From Halovenus amylolytica (GTDB lineage: Archaea > Halobacteriota > Halobacteria > Halobacteriales > Haloarculaceae): a stretch of DNA of 64,000 nt. Location: positions 62,001-126,000 of the forward strand of contig SAYS01000015.1 of the NCBI GenBank assembly GCA_004015825.1. Reading direction: 5' to 3'. Below, piece by piece: positions 25,419 through 34,559 of the stretch. Positions within the stretch are counted from its first letter, which is position 1. Every line of letters begins with the position of its first letter. Both the position numbers and the translations under genes were made by a program. The notes below the pieces were generated by a model. The model saw only the letters and a program-made list of their open reading frames with translations, did no database searches and was not told the DNA's origin.

Positions 25419-27095
25419 TCAGCCGTCCTCGCTGACGAACGTTCTGAACCGTTCGACGGCTGCCTCTCTACCAGTCGCCACCAGAATATCCCCCGATTCG
25501 ACTGTGAACGCCGGGCCGGGATTCGTGATCAGTTCGTCGTCTCGCTCGACACCTACGAGGGTACAGCCCGTCTGCTCCCGGATCTGTGTTTCGTCCAGTC
25601 GCTCGCCGGTGAGTGCCGGGGCTGTCTCTCTGACGAAGACGAATTCGTTGTGTGGTGTGAGCAGTTCCCGTTCCTCGATCAGCGCCGACGCGAGGACGCC
25701 GTCCGTGACGGCTGGTAGCGAGAGGACGTAATCTGCACCCGCGTTGTACAGTTTCCAGACGTTGTCGGGGTCGTTCGCCCGGGCGATGATCTCGACGTCG
25801 GGGGCGTGGTGGCTGATCAGAATCGCGCTGTAGATCGCTGTGGCGTCCTTTTCGACTGCGAGTACGACAGAACGGGCATCTGCGACGTTCGCCTCCCGGA
25901 TCGTGTGGTCGTCGGTAATATCGCCGATCACGTCGGCACCCGTATCCACATGGAAATCCACAGTCGTGACGTCGATCCCCTCGCCTTCGAGTGTGTTCGC
26001 GACCGTCTGGCCGACGTCGCCGTACCCGCAGACGACCACCCGCGACGACTGGCCGCGGTGGGTCGGGAGTTTTCGTGCGCCGACCGTTTCGAGTTGTTCG
26101 TGGTCGCCCGAAACCAGCAGGATACTGTTTTCGAGGATCTCCGTCTCTGGCGGCGGCGAGACGAGAAAGCGAGGGCCGAACCAGCCGCCGATGACCGTAA
26201 TTTCGAGGCCGTCGGCGGCACCGATCTCTTCGATCGTCGTCCCGACGAGTTCGCTCCCGTCTTCGACGAGATACTCGCCGAAATCGATCTGCGTCGTCAG
26301 CCCGACAGCCGCCTGAAACCGCTCCGAGATCGTCTGTATCGACCGCATCGCGAGACTCTCACCGAGGCTCTGTTTCGAGAGGACGACCTCGTCGGCACCG
26401 GCGTACTCGTGATGTGCGACAGCGTCGCGGCTCTCGACGACGCTGACGATCGTCGCGTCCGGATTCACCCGGCTAGCCGCCAGAATGACGGTGAGATTCC
26501 GCTCGTCACCCATGTCTGTGACGATGGCTCGTGCGTTCTCGAAGTTCGCGTTCCGGAGCGTTTCGACCCGTTCTGCGTTGCCGTAGGTCGCCTCGAAGCC
26601 GTCGGCTCTGAGTTCGTTGACCTCGTCGGCGTCGGGTCGGACGAACAGGTACGGAATCCCTGCTTCGTCGAGTTCCGTCCGGAGAACATCGTCTACGGCG
26701 GAGTTACCACAGAGGACGACGTGATCCTGGAGGCCTGTCTCCCTCGGGGGTTGCGTGTCGAACGCTCGTTTGAACAGTGGCACAGCCAGAATTGGGAGTG
26801 CCAGGAAGACGAGCACGAGACGCGTAATATTCAGCAGGATTACGAACGTCGTCAGCTCGCTGTGCTCCCGGACGAGCGCTGCATCCGCTCCGAAACTCCC
26901 CGTGGTGAGCGCCTCGATGACGATCTGGATCGCAGTGACGACCGACCGCTCCGCGCCGGCGTACCTGAGGGCTGCCCACCGGTAGATGAGCGCGTAGACG
27001 AAAACGAGCAACGCCACACCAGCGAGAACCAGCAGCAGTCGCTTGCCCAGGTCGATCGCTGGTTCCCTGTCGGCTGGCTCCAGCTGTGAACTCAT
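25419..27095 (-). CDS. Two-TM potassium channel with duplicated TrkA-N/TrkA-C domains
   Basis: A 558-residue membrane protein. N-terminal TM1 (about 18-42), a pore segment [16 protein letters not shown], and TM2 (about 85-112), followed by two RCK/TrkA-N Rossmann domains ([20 protein letters not shown] and [20 protein letters not shown]) and TrkA-C domains at about 260-330 and 480-550. RCK domains bind NAD or other ligands to gate K+ channels. The pore reads TTGSFG in place of the usual T-V-G-Y-G-D. Whether it conducts K+ is not settled by sequence. Confidence 0.8.
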   Translation of the reverse strand: MSSQLEPADREPAIDLGKRLLLVLAGVALLVFVYALIYRWAALRYAGAERSVVTAIQIVIEALTTGSFGADAALVREHSELTTFVILLNITRLVLVFLALPILAVPLFKRAFDTQPPRETGLQDHVVLCGNSAVDDVLRTELDEAGIPYLFVRPDADEVNELRADGFEATYGNAERVETLRNANFENARAIVTDMGDERNLTVILAASRVNPDATIVSVVESRDAVAHHEYAGADEVVLSKQSLGESLAMRSIQTISERFQAAVGLTTQIDFGEYLVEDGSELVGTTIEEIGAADGLEITVIGGWFGPRFLVSPPPETEILENSILLVSGDHEQLETVGARKLPTHRGQSSRVVVCGYGDVGQTVANTLEGEGIDVTTVDFHVDTGADVIGDITDDHTIREANVADARSVVLAVEKDATAIYSAILISHHAPDVEIIARANDPDNVWKLYNAGADYVLSLPAVTDGVLASALIEERELLTPHNEFVFVRETAPALTGERLDETQIREQTGCTLVGVERDDELITNPGPAFTVESGDILVATGREAAVERFRTFVSEDG

Positions 27096-27167
27096 TCTCG
27101 TTTGATCTACCAGTACCGTATTTATAGTACTGATTCGTCCGTGCTGCGAAATTCTCCGATCGATCTG

Positions 27168-27887
27168 TCACTCGATGGGTGGCCGATTTGCCGGCGAGAC
27201 ACCCTCCCGGTCGAGTACCTGTTCGACGTAGTATTCCTGGAGTGACTGCTCGCTGTCGAGGTCGATCTCTCCGGTGGCCCGGTCGAAGACGACCTCGCCT
27301 TCGTGGACCACCGTCACCCGATCGACGTACGGCTCGAAGGCAGTCACGCGGTGTGTCGAGACGAAGACGGTGTTGCCCCGATCCACGTACTCGTCTACGA
27401 ATTCGAGAAAGCGGGCCGTCGAGACGTCGTCGAGTGCGCCGAGCGGTTCGTCGAGCAAGAGGAAATCCGGCTTCTTGATGAGCGCGAGCGTGAGATCCAG
27501 TTTCCGGGCGAACCCACCCGACAGCTCCCCTGCTTTCCGGTCGAGCGCGCGGACCAGGCGGAGTTCTTTCACGACGCGGTTGTTCCACTCCCAGTCCTCG
27601 GCACCGACCACGCCGGCGAAGACGTTGATGTTCTCCCTGACAGTCAGCCCGGGATAGAAGTTCGGCCGCTGGAAGCCACAGCCGATGACGGCCGACGGGA
27701 GCGAGACCGTCCCGCTGGAGGGTCGTGTCAGCCCGAGGATCAGCCGGAACAGCGTCGACTTCCCCGAGCCGTTCGGGCCGAGCAGGCAGTGGAACTGCCC
27801 GTCGCCGATCGACAGCGAGATACCGTCGACAGCGACGACAGAGCTGTACTCCCGTGTCACGTCGTCGAGTTCGATCCGTTCGGTCAT
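27168..27887 (-). CDS. ABC transporter ATP-binding protein
   Basis: A 239-residue ATPase: Walker A LLGPNGSGKSTLFRL, Q-loop CGFQRPNFYPGLT, signature LSGGFARKLDLTLAL, Walker B FLLLDEPLGALDD, switch His STHRVT. LSGGF replaces the usual LSGGQ, as in several ABC-2-type exporters. Its ATG overlaps the permease stop by one base (TAATG), so the two form a unit; the third gene upstream encodes a lipoprotein. Substrate unknown. Confidence 0.88.
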   Translation of the reverse strand: MTERIELDDVTREYSSVVAVDGISLSIGDGQFHCLLGPNGSGKSTLFRLILGLTRPSSGTVSLPSAVIGCGFQRPNFYPGLTVRENINVFAGVVGAEDWEWNNRVVKELRLVRALDRKAGELSGGFARKLDLTLALIKKPDFLLLDEPLGALDDVSTARFLEFVDEYVDRGNTVFVSTHRVTAFEPYVDRVTVVHEGEVVFDRATGEIDLDSEQSLQEYYVEQVLDREGVSPANRPPIE

Positions 27888-28954
27888 TAGCTTCGCCTCC
27901 GGTAGTAGACGATCGAGCCTTCGAGAGCGAGGCCGGCGAGGACGATCAGCCCGACCGTCGCGGCGTACCACTCTGTGAACATGGCTATCTCCGAGCCTTT
28001 GAGCATTATACTCCGGGTGATTACCATCGTGTAGTAGGTCGGTAACGCCTGTGCGACCGTCGTCCGCAGTGCGGAGAAGAAGCCGATCGGGAAGGCGAGC
28101 GCCGACAGCGCCACGATGCCGAGCATCAGCGTGACGTTGACGAAGAGGCCGACGCCGCTGAACCGCGAGAGAATCATGATCGTCGTGCTCACGGTCGCAA
28201 GCAACAGGAAGGTGAGCAGGAGTGCGAGCACGGCACCCGGCGCGAGCGACGCGACCTCGTAGCCGTAGTACAGCGAGCCCGCGTGGAAGACCACGATCGG
28301 GAACAAGAGCAGAATTGTAAAGAACACCAGCTTCGCGAGGACGACCGATTCGAGTGAGGTTTCGACACGGAGCCGGTCGAGGACGACGGATTCGTTTTTG
28401 ATGTTGTAGGGGACGTAGGTAAAGGCGAAGAAGATCACGAGTACCATCAAAAAGGAGGGGTAGAGATACTCCGGGAGCTGTTTTTCCTCGCCGACGATCT
28501 CCCGTTCGACCGTGATATCGGCCGCGAGGAGCTGATCGAGTTCTGTTTCGGTGAGACTGGCGATCACCCGCGACGAGGAGAGAAAGGGGACCACGCTGCC
28601 GTCGACGACGAGGGTGAACTCGGCGGATTCACCCGCTGTGGTGATATCGTCTGGTACCCCGACGATCGCGTAGACGGATTCCCGTTCGAGCATCCTGTCT
28701 GCTTCGGCTCTGCTGTCGACCCGCTCGGGATCGGTGAACGAGGCCAGCCCACCCTCGATGATCTCGATATCCGACTCTGTGACAGCGTCGTCTTCCGCGA
28801 CGACGGCGACAGGCACCGACCGCGGGACAGCATCCTGAAAGAGTGCGCTCGTGCCGGCAAAAAACGCGGGTAACAGGAGGAGCAAAAAGACGAGAATAAG
28901 CGCGTTACGCGAGCTCCAGTGGAGCTCTTTTTCGAGGAGCGATCGCAGTGACAT
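27887..28954 (-). CDS. ABC-2-type transporter permease
   Basis: A 355-residue permease with an N-terminal TM (about 20-38), a long extracellular domain (about 40-165) and five further TM segments (about 168-190, 210-232, 245-265, 270-295, 330-348). This layout fits ABC-2 permeases of the NatB/YhaP kind. It forms an export system with the overlapping ATPase. The soluble loop may sense or bind a substrate such as a peptide, ion or lipid; not determinable. Confidence 0.83.
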   Translation of the reverse strand: MSLRSLLEKELHWSSRNALILVFLLLLLPAFFAGTSALFQDAVPRSVPVAVVAEDDAVTESDIEIIEGGLASFTDPERVDSRAEADRMLERESVYAIVGVPDDITTAGESAEFTLVVDGSVVPFLSSSRVIASLTETELDQLLAADITVEREIVGEEKQLPEYLYPSFLMVLVIFFAFTYVPYNIKNESVVLDRLRVETSLESVVLAKLVFFTILLLFPIVVFHAGSLYYGYEVASLAPGAVLALLLTFLLLATVSTTIMILSRFSGVGLFVNVTLMLGIVALSALAFPIGFFSALRTTVAQALPTYYTMVITRSIMLKGSEIAMFTEWYAATVGLIVLAGLALEGSIVYYRRRS

Positions 28955-28966
28955 GAAGGGGGTCGA

Positions 28967-30022
28967 TTACCCCGACACTGCCGTTTGCTGTGAGCCGAAG
29001 CCACTCCCGGTGCTGCCGGAGTTCGTCTCTTCGAGCAGCGTCAGGAGTTCGTCGGTCGTCGTCGTGTAATCGAACGTGACCTGGCTGCCGTCGTTGTCGA
29101 TCTCCAGATTCTCGGCCATCCCCGAGAGTTCCGGATCTTCTGCGACGCTACTCAGTCCGAAGTTGAGTGTGCTGGCCAACTGATTGGCATCCTCTTCTGA
29201 CGGTGTCGTCATCTGCATCCCGAACTGCATCTCGCTACCGTCGGTGTCGTAGTTCATCGTCACGATACTGATCTCGGGGAACTGGCTGCCCTGATTGAAC
29301 TCTTCGTCGGAGACGTCGACTGCTGCGTTCATCAGGCTTCCCTCGTTGTTGTCGTAGGCATCCCGGAGATCGCCGCTGAAGGCGTCGGCGTCACCCTCTC
29401 GGGTGTCGATCGCGTCTTTGACCGGCTGCTCGGTTCCGAGCACGAAGGTTCCGTCACCGAGGTCAGCGACCCACGTCTCCTCACCATCGGTGGTGGTGAC
29501 ATAGACCGTCACGCCGTTGTACTCCTGCTCTTCGTAGTCGTCCATTTCCCCCTCTTCGGCGGCCTCGACGAGTTCGTCCCACTCCCAGTCGCTCTGGACG
29601 ATAATGCCAGTGTACTCGTCACCGACGTTCTCTGCCTCGAGTCCGTCCGGGGCCTGGAAGAAGACGGTCGCACTCTGGAAGTCGCTGACGTCGATGTCGC
29701 TTTCGCCTTCAGCCTGTTCGAGTGCTTCGTCCCAGCTCTGTGGGTCGTCCGGACCGAGATCTTCATCCATCTGGATAATGCCGTCCATCAACTCGGTCGT
29801 CGCCTGGTCTGTCGCAATCTCGCCGTCGAAATACATCACGCCGTCGACGCCCGCCGGAACGGTGTCCGCTGCATCCCCAGCATCTCCCCCACCGCCGCCA
29901 CCCATACAACCCGCAGACAGAACGGCAAACGCAAGCAGGAGTGCAATCTGAACTCGTTTCGATCTGAGCAACCCGCTACCGAACTGTAACTGATTGGCCA
30001 GTTTTGATACCGTATTTTGCAT
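28967..30022 (-). CDS. Secreted lipoprotein, upstream of ABC exporter
   Basis: A 351-residue acidic protein with N-terminal IALLLAFAVLSAGCMGG, a lipobox whose Cys would be lipidated after cleavage. The mature part begins with a Gly-rich linker and has no family motif I recognise; it is Asp/Glu-rich as expected for an extracellular haloarchaeal protein. It ends 13 nt before the ABC permease start and may be a substrate-related or accessory subunit of that exporter (inference). The ATG at 30022 is chosen; a longer upstream frame is not conserved-looking. Confidence 0.75.
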   Translation of the reverse strand: MQNTVSKLANQLQFGSGLLRSKRVQIALLLAFAVLSAGCMGGGGGGDAGDAADTVPAGVDGVMYFDGEIATDQATTELMDGIIQMDEDLGPDDPQSWDEALEQAEGESDIDVSDFQSATVFFQAPDGLEAENVGDEYTGIIVQSDWEWDELVEAAEEGEMDDYEEQEYNGVTVYVTTTDGEETWVADLGDGTFVLGTEQPVKDAIDTREGDADAFSGDLRDAYDNNEGSLMNAAVDVSDEEFNQGSQFPEISIVTMNYDTDGSEMQFGMQMTTPSEEDANQLASTLNFGLSSVAEDPELSGMAENLEIDNDGSQVTFDYTTTTDELLTLLEETNSGSTGSGFGSQQTAVSG

Positions 30023-30152
30023 TGTACCGTGTGGTCTGTTCAACAGGCATAATAATCTTACTATGGTGTCTGATAAGTAAAAATACCAAATATGCGTATC
30101 TTTCTGCTCACCAGAGAGAAACGTTTTTGCGTAGTTCCCCAAACAGATAGGT

Positions 30153-30455
30153 ATGGACTGGCCACACGATCCCGACGGCGAGAAGGGAAGTGAGGGGCGG
30201 CGTAACTACGGCCACGCCATCCTCGCGAAAAAAGTCGACGAAGACGAAGATTTCCCTTTCACTGCGGGTGAGTACGTCGAACAGTACGGCGACCACCCGG
30301 TACGGATCGACTACGAACGCGTCGTGAGCGTCGCAGAGATTTTCGAGGAGATCGACGACGACGAACAGTTCGAGACGTTCCCCGAGTTCCACAAATCGGT
30401 CGGCAAAGCACTCCGTGCGGCGGATTACTGGCCGTATCGCCTCGAACACGCCTGA
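30153..30455 (+). CDS. Conserved haloarchaeal small protein (DUF5785-like)
   Basis: A 100-residue soluble acidic protein: [20 protein letters not shown], then [17 protein letters not shown] and a C-terminal [16 protein letters not shown]. It resembles the haloarchaeal DUF5785 family as I recall it. Function unknown, monomeric by appearance, no motif for nucleic acid or metal. Stands alone, divergent from the lipoprotein gene. Confidence 0.65.
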   Translation: MDWPHDPDGEKGSEGRRNYGHAILAKKVDEDEDFPFTAGEYVEQYGDHPVRIDYERVVSVAEIFEEIDDDEQFETFPEFHKSVGKALRAADYWPYRLEHA

Positions 30456-30545
30456 CTGGCTCCCGGGAACGAACGCCTCGGGGTTCCAGACAGTTTGGGT
30501 TGTGTGCACATAACATACTTACCAGCCGATGTTGTAGTTTCAATA

Positions 30546-30887
30546 ATGAATCAGACAGATACACCAGCCGAGCAACTCAATCTCCCTGCGGCGGTCCAGG
30601 CCGAGTTGCTTTCCGCGCGTCGTCGGTGTCTTCTGCTGGTTGTACTCGCAGAGGGTGGCCCGGCGACAGTCGACGACCTGGCGGTGCGCATCCGGGCGAA
30701 CGAGCGTGGGATCGATCCAGAAGATGTCGACGACGCCGAGCGAGCGTCGGCCCGCGACGAGATCTTCGAGAGACACCTGCCGAAACTGACTGCGACCGAA
30801 CTCGTGGAGTACGATTCGTTGCTCGGAAAGGTCCGACTCGCCGAGCCAGCTATCGTCTCACTGGCACGGGAGGAACTGAGGATTTAA
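30546..30887 (+). CDS. DUF7344-like HTH protein
   Basis: A 113-residue winged-helix-like protein: [36 protein letters not shown] and [20 protein letters not shown], the same module found twice in the 5.3 kb regulator. ATG at 30546 lies in an AT-rich stretch. Its last codons coincide with the beginning of the tnpB remnant, so the original C-terminus may have been replaced. Confidence 0.68.
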   Translation: MNQTDTPAEQLNLPAAVQAELLSARRRCLLLVVLAEGGPATVDDLAVRIRANERGIDPEDVDDAERASARDEIFERHLPKLTATELVEYDSLLGKVRLAEPAIVSLAREELRI

Positions 30888-31270
30888 CCGATATTCGTGA
30901 GCGACTGCCCCACGCTGACTGGCATCACGTCTGGGCATTTCGCCGTCTTGTCGAATACGTTGAGTACAAAGCTCCAGAACACGGTGTGGCGGTTGAACCC
31001 GACCACACCAGCCAGCGGTGTTCCCGTACTGACTGTGGGTTTACCCACGAAGATAATCGCGACGGCGAGCAGTTCCAGTGTCTGAAATGCGGGTACGAGA
31101 TCAACGCGGACTACAACGGCGCCAAAAACGTCGGACTGCGGTATATGCGGAAGCGACAACACAGACTGCGTTCCTCGCCCACGCCGGGGGGCGCAGACGC
31201 ACCAGTAGACGTGCGTGTAAATGGTGGGACGTTGAACGGTGACGGCTATCGGCCAACCGCCGACAGTTGA
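30878..31270 (+). pseudogene. TnpB (IS200/IS605, IS1341 type) C-terminal fragment
   Basis: About 130 codons of a normally about 400-codon gene. It starts within [20 protein letters not shown], continues with [17 protein letters not shown], has four cysteines of the zinc ribbon ([12 protein letters not shown], then [19 protein letters not shown]), and retains the final catalytic Asp in NADYNGAKN. The catalytic Glu of EDL is present but the N-terminal half, with the first catalytic Asp, is missing. It cannot be an active nuclease. Confidence 0.8.
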
Positions 31271-31347
31271 TCGCCGGGAGTCCACATCAAAGCCCCTCCC
31301 TCAAGGACCGAGGCACGTATGCGCCGAGGGAGTAGGGAGGGGTAGTT
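31271..31347. mobile_element. Right end / guide-RNA 3' region of the tnpB remnant
   Basis: Just after the tnpB stop, CCCCTCCCT (31293-31301) and AGGGAGGGG (31334-31342) form a stem enclosing a second hairpin (GAGGCACGTATGCGCC region). This is the place and shape of the right end that in intact elements encodes the TnpB guide RNA. The sequence then passes into lemA at about 31343-31348. Confidence 0.6.
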
Positions 31348-31488
31348 TACCAGGACGTCGATGTTCTGTGCTGCCTGGTCGACGTTCTCTCCGAGTCGGA
31401 CGAGCTGGTTGTAGAGGCTGACCACGTAGAACCCCACGAGGCCGACGACGATTACCAGCACGAATAGCCCGACGATTGTGAGATGCAA
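31343..31488 (-). pseudogene. lemA N-terminal fragment, truncated by tnpB element
   Basis: The frame (from TTG at 31488) has one TM helix, IVGLFVLVIVVGLVGFYVVS, then LYNQLVRLGENVDQAAQNID, the LemA signature. After NIDVLV the reading enters the IS-like end, so the rest of LemA (normally ~180 residues) is missing. An open frame continues to 31246 but that part is IS-derived. Function lost, by inspection. Confidence 0.7.
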
Positions 31489-31665
31489 ACTCGTCAGTCT
31501 TTGCGACTCTCATTCTTTCATACTTGTGACAACTTCTCGTCTCGCCGCCGGAGAGATGACCGAGTCGTCGTGACCCCTCGCTACCACAACCCCGTTGTTT
31601 ACGGCTGTACAGAGTAAAAATCTACTGCAGGTAGCTTTTTCACCGGGTGTGGCAAATATTGGCAT

Positions 31666-32226
31666 ATGAACTCCGACGTGACCGTGCGGGAACTCATGGA
31701 TCGGGAGTATGTTGGTGTCAGCGAGTCGGACGGCCTCATCGAAACGGTCGAGTTGCTGCTCACGGAGGACAAGGAGACAGCGGTGGTGTTGCGCGGCAGC
31801 GAGTACGTTGGGGTAGTGACCGAGCGTGACGTCCTGGAGCTGCTGGTCAGCGATCAGGCACCCGACGAGGCGACAGTCGGTGATGCGATGACCGACCAGG
31901 TTCCGACAGTCTCGCCGGAGGAGACTGTCACGGAGGTAGCAGACCGGCTCTCGACAGAGCCAGCCAGCCGACTGATCGTCACCGATGGAGCCGAACCGTT
32001 CGGGGTCGTCACCGAGGCAGATCTGCTAGCCGGCCAGAACTATCCGGAACAGACCGCAGTCGCGGACGAGCCGGAACTGGTGCAGTCCGGGGCCGAGACG
32101 ACCACGCAGAGTGCGAGCGGGGAGGGGTTCGACGACCAGGGGATCTGTGAGGTCTGTGGCTCGCTGGCACGCGATCTCGCCGCGTTCAACGGCCAGCTCC
32201 TCTGTGCTGACTGCCGGGATATGTAA
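31666..32226 (+). CDS. CBS-pair protein with C-terminal zinc ribbon
   Basis: A 186-residue protein with two CBS motifs (about 8-58 and 72-122; VTVRELMDREYVGVSESDGL, then VGDAMTDQVPTVSPEETVTE), each ending in GVVTERDVLELL or GVVTEADLLAG. After a linker, the C-terminus has CEVCGSLARDLA and CADC, a small zinc ribbon. CBS pairs usually bind adenosyl ligands and regulate partners; none is apparent. Stop and next start are separated by 4 nt, so it is co-transcribed with the acetyltransferase. Confidence 0.83.
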   Translation: MNSDVTVRELMDREYVGVSESDGLIETVELLLTEDKETAVVLRGSEYVGVVTERDVLELLVSDQAPDEATVGDAMTDQVPTVSPEETVTEVADRLSTEPASRLIVTDGAEPFGVVTEADLLAGQNYPEQTAVADEPELVQSGAETTTQSASGEGFDDQGICEVCGSLARDLAAFNGQLLCADCRDM

Positions 32227-32230
32227 CGCG

Positions 32231-32683
32231 ATGCCCCCCTTCGAAATCAGCCATCCCGATACCGGGAGCGTCGACGAACTCGTCGATCTGTGGATCGAAC
32301 TCGCCGACGATCAGCGCCAGTACGGCTCGCACGTGCGTGCTGAGCCGAACCGGAGTCAGATTCGCGAGTCGTTGCTCCGGTACGTTACGGGTGATCGCGT
32401 GCTCGCTGCGCGCCATCCGTCGATCTGTGGGTTCGTCATGTTCTCGATCGAGCACGGCGAGTTCGAGCAGGACGTCACCCGTGGGATCGTCGAGAACCTC
32501 TACGTGGAGCCAGGTAGCCGAAGCGAGGGGATCGGTTCGGCGTTGCTCTCCGCTGCCGAAACTGAACTCGACGACCGGGACGCAGACGTCATCTCGCTCG
32601 GTGTGATGGCCGAAAACGAGGCTGCTCGCCGGTTCTACCACCGCCACGGCTACGATGTCTACCGTGTCGAGATGGAGAAATAG
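32231..32683 (+). CDS. GNAT-family N-acetyltransferase
   Basis: A 150-residue GNAT protein: VENLYVEPGSRSEGIGSALL holds the acetyl-CoA loop (R-x-x-G-x-G/A), and VMAENEAARRFYHRHGYDVY the last conserved region. Substrate unknown; downstream of the CBS/zinc-ribbon gene in what looks like one unit. Confidence 0.83.
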   Translation: MPPFEISHPDTGSVDELVDLWIELADDQRQYGSHVRAEPNRSQIRESLLRYVTGDRVLAARHPSICGFVMFSIEHGEFEQDVTRGIVENLYVEPGSRSEGIGSALLSAAETELDDRDADVISLGVMAENEAARRFYHRHGYDVYRVEMEK

Positions 32684-32780
32684 CCGAGACTGGTGGCTGT
32701 GAATTCTTCAGTTTTGTACAGCCACCAGCATGAACCGAAAACGATACACACTCAAAGGGGCATCTGCAAGTACGAACTGC

Positions 32781-32854
32781 GCCAGGGGAGCTTGGGTGGT
32801 TCAAGCACCCGACTTGTAATCGGGAGTTCGAGGGTTCAAATCCCTCCCCTGGCT
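32781..32854 (+). tRNA. tRNA-Thr (anticodon TGT)
   Basis: 74 nt. Acceptor GCCAGGG pairs with CCCTGGC; D arm GCTT/AAGC; anticodon stem CCCGA/TCGGG with loop CTTGTAA (TGT); T arm GAGGG/CCCTC with TTCAAAT. Discriminator T, CCA not encoded. No intron. Followed by two duplicated 3' ends. Confidence 0.92.
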
Positions 32855-33062
32855 CGTTTGTTCGAACGACAGTGAGAACGAAGAGCCGAACGCGTGGGAT
32901 TTGAAGCAGGGAGGAGCTTTGCTCCGACCGGGGTTCATAATCCCTCCCCTGGCTTTCTACTGTGAACGAACGTGAACAGCGAAAGCCACGAGGGATTTGA
33001 ATGAGACGAGACGCGCAGTGGAGCGAGCAGTCTCGGCGTGGTTCATAATCCCTCCCCTGGCT
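32855..33062 (+). repeat. Two spaced copies of the tRNA-Thr 3' end
   Basis: GGGTTCATAATCCCTCCCCT occurs at 32931 and (one base shorter) at 33040, each continuing to GGCT, i.e. T-arm plus acceptor of the upstream tRNA with a small change. Copies are about 100 and 108 bp apart and each is preceded by GGGATTTGAA (32896, 32992), complementary to the T-arm, and a hairpin. A T-rich run (33062-33067) follows the last. Confidence 0.75.
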
Positions 33063-33375
33063 CTTTTTCCCCCATACAGATTGAGAGTCTCATCCGTTCA
33101 CATTCGAATTAGGTTAAGAGCTTTATACCTTTTATTTACGTCGTCAAGAACCAGGAGAAAGATCACTCGCTCACTGCCCCCGGCCATGTTGTTTCGTCGG
33201 TGACCCGAGGTCGGCAACCAACACGATCAAGAATGTTGTACATCTCAGGTTCTCGATCGTACTTCTATCGGGTATTCAATCTCTGACGCTATTATTGTCT
33301 ATAGTATTGTGTAAATAATCTAGTTTGGTTGAATACAGTCAAAAAGTTTATTAGGTAGTACTCCGGTCATTAATT
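33063..33375. other. AT-rich non-coding stretch
   Basis: After the T-run that ends the repeat unit, about 310 nt are AT-richer than the surrounding genes. Apart from the promoter box near its end, nothing recognisable is present. Confidence 0.5.
33346..33353 (+). promoter_or_regulatory. TATA-like box before small zinc protein
   Basis: gtttatta is about 27 nt before the ATG at 33376, the leaderless spacing used in haloarchaea. Confidence 0.45.
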
Positions 33376-33570
33376 ATGCAGAAAACACGGACCAGATGTG
33401 CTGCGTCGGGTTGTGATGCGACGCATAGTTCCTGGAAACACTGGGAGGTAACGTGTGTCAACTGTGGGGCCTTCGTCTGTCGGGACGACTACAGAACGCT
33501 TCCAGTCGTCGAGTTGTTTATGACCCGGACCAGGGAGTGTCCGAACTGCCGGCAGCCGATGGAAGGGTAG
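33376..33570 (+). CDS. Small zinc-finger protein (64 aa)
   Basis: A 64-residue protein with several Cys pairs: TRCAASGCDATHSSWKHWE, VTCVNCGAFVC and CPNCRQPME. The CxxC pairs suggest one or two zinc sites. A strong TATA-like box at 33346 supports this start. Function unknown. Lies alone after the tRNA-Thr region. Confidence 0.6.
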   Translation: MQKTRTRCAASGCDATHSSWKHWEVTCVNCGAFVCRDDYRTLPVVELFMTRTRECPNCRQPMEG

Positions 33571-33687
33571 TCCAGTTCCTGCCGTCGCTACATCTGTCTC
33601 TCCAAGTACTCGACTTCCAGTGTCGTCTCTGGGAGTCGTCTCACTGCGTCAGATAGCTATAAGTGTCAATAGTTCTTGTAGTATGGT

Positions 33688-33900
33688 ATGAGTGAGACCG
33701 AAACACAGATCGACGAGACGACGACCTGGCCAGACCTCGCAATCAGCCTCTACGACCGGTTGACGGGGCGCGGTGCAGAGATCACCTACGAGTTCGAGGA
33801 GATGGAAATCGAGGTGCCGAGCAAGGTCGGCGACGATGCGGATCACGCCACCTGGCGGATGGACGGGACGGTTCGTATCACCACCGAAGAGCGTGAGTAA
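33688..33900 (+). CDS. Small conserved haloarchaeal protein, unknown
   Basis: A 70-residue acidic protein (ITYEFEEMEIEVPSKVGDDA, then WRMDGTVRITTEERE). The predicted fold is beta-rich. It is followed after 2 nt by the next gene, so the two are probably a transcription unit. No function can be given. Confidence 0.55.
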   Translation: MSETETQIDETTTWPDLAISLYDRLTGRGAEITYEFEEMEIEVPSKVGDDADHATWRMDGTVRITTEERE

Positions 33901-33902
33901 CT

Positions 33903-34280
33903 GTGTCGAGCGGCAGTGAGGTGCTCGCTGCCCTCGAAGCGGCAGCGACCGACAGCCCCGCACTCTCTGTCGATGCGAACCTCGCCCTGACTGTCGACGG
34001 GACGAAACTCGCAGTGAGTGCGTCGGGCGATCGGATCCGGATTCAGATTCCCTCTGTCCGGGCAGCAGTAGCACTGTTCGGCAGCGAGCGTCAGCGACTC
34101 CCGACCGTCTCGGAGACGCTGACTCACAACGGTTTGACTGCCGAAATCCGGATCGGTGACGCGGTCGTCGCGCTTCTCGGTACCGCGGCGGCCCCCAGTC
34201 CGTTCTCGAAGCCGATCTGGGGCGAGGCAGTCGAGATACGACCCGGTGAGGTGCTCGCGGCCGCGTTGCGACTGAAATAG
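33903..34280 (+). CDS. Conserved haloarchaeal protein, unknown
   Basis: A 125-residue protein starting at GTG 33903; alternating hydrophobic strands such as LALTVDGTKLAVSASGDRIR and VVALLGTAAAPSPFSKPIW. No motif recognised. Paired with the 70-residue gene just before it. Convergent with the zinc protein at 34290. Confidence 0.55.
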   Translation: MSSGSEVLAALEAAATDSPALSVDANLALTVDGTKLAVSASGDRIRIQIPSVRAAVALFGSERQRLPTVSETLTHNGLTAEIRIGDAVVALLGTAAAPSPFSKPIWGEAVEIRPGEVLAAALRLK

Positions 34281-34289
34281 CACTCTGTC

Positions 34290-34496
34290 TTATTCGAGTG
34301 CAGCCACGTCCTCGGCCGTCACGTCCCGGTCGTCGGGCAGTCGATCCATGCAGTCGTAGCAGAGAAAGTGCTCGGTTCCGTCGGCCAGTTCGAGGGTCAT
34401 CCCCTCGGTTTGCTTGTTCTCCAGGGTCCAGATGTTGGCGATTCCACCGCCGATATTGACCGACTGCCCGCAGCCGTCACACGGTTGTTTCGCCAT
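34290..34496 (-). CDS. Small zinc-binding protein (68 aa, DUF7561-like)
   Basis: A 68-residue protein with PCDGCGQSVNIGGGIAN and CYDCMDRLPDD, two CxxC pairs that suit one zinc. It resembles a haloarchaeal family I know as DUF7561, from memory. Function unknown. Followed on the same strand by the gene at 34560, in the opposite direction of transcription order (that gene lies upstream). Confidence 0.65.
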   Translation of the reverse strand: MAKQPCDGCGQSVNIGGGIANIWTLENKQTEGMTLELADGTEHFLCYDCMDRLPDDRDVTAEDVAALE

Positions 34497-34559
34497 ACGC
34501 GAACGAGGGGAGCCACCAACAAACGCTTTTCGAGGCCGACTCTCGTCTGCTGGAACCTC

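Noticed and set aside
32896..33062. Possible extra tRNA genes or tRNA pseudogenes after tRNA-Thr
   Set aside because: Only the T-arm and acceptor 3' strand recur; there is no anticodon arm, D arm or 5' acceptor strand, so they are not complete tRNAs.
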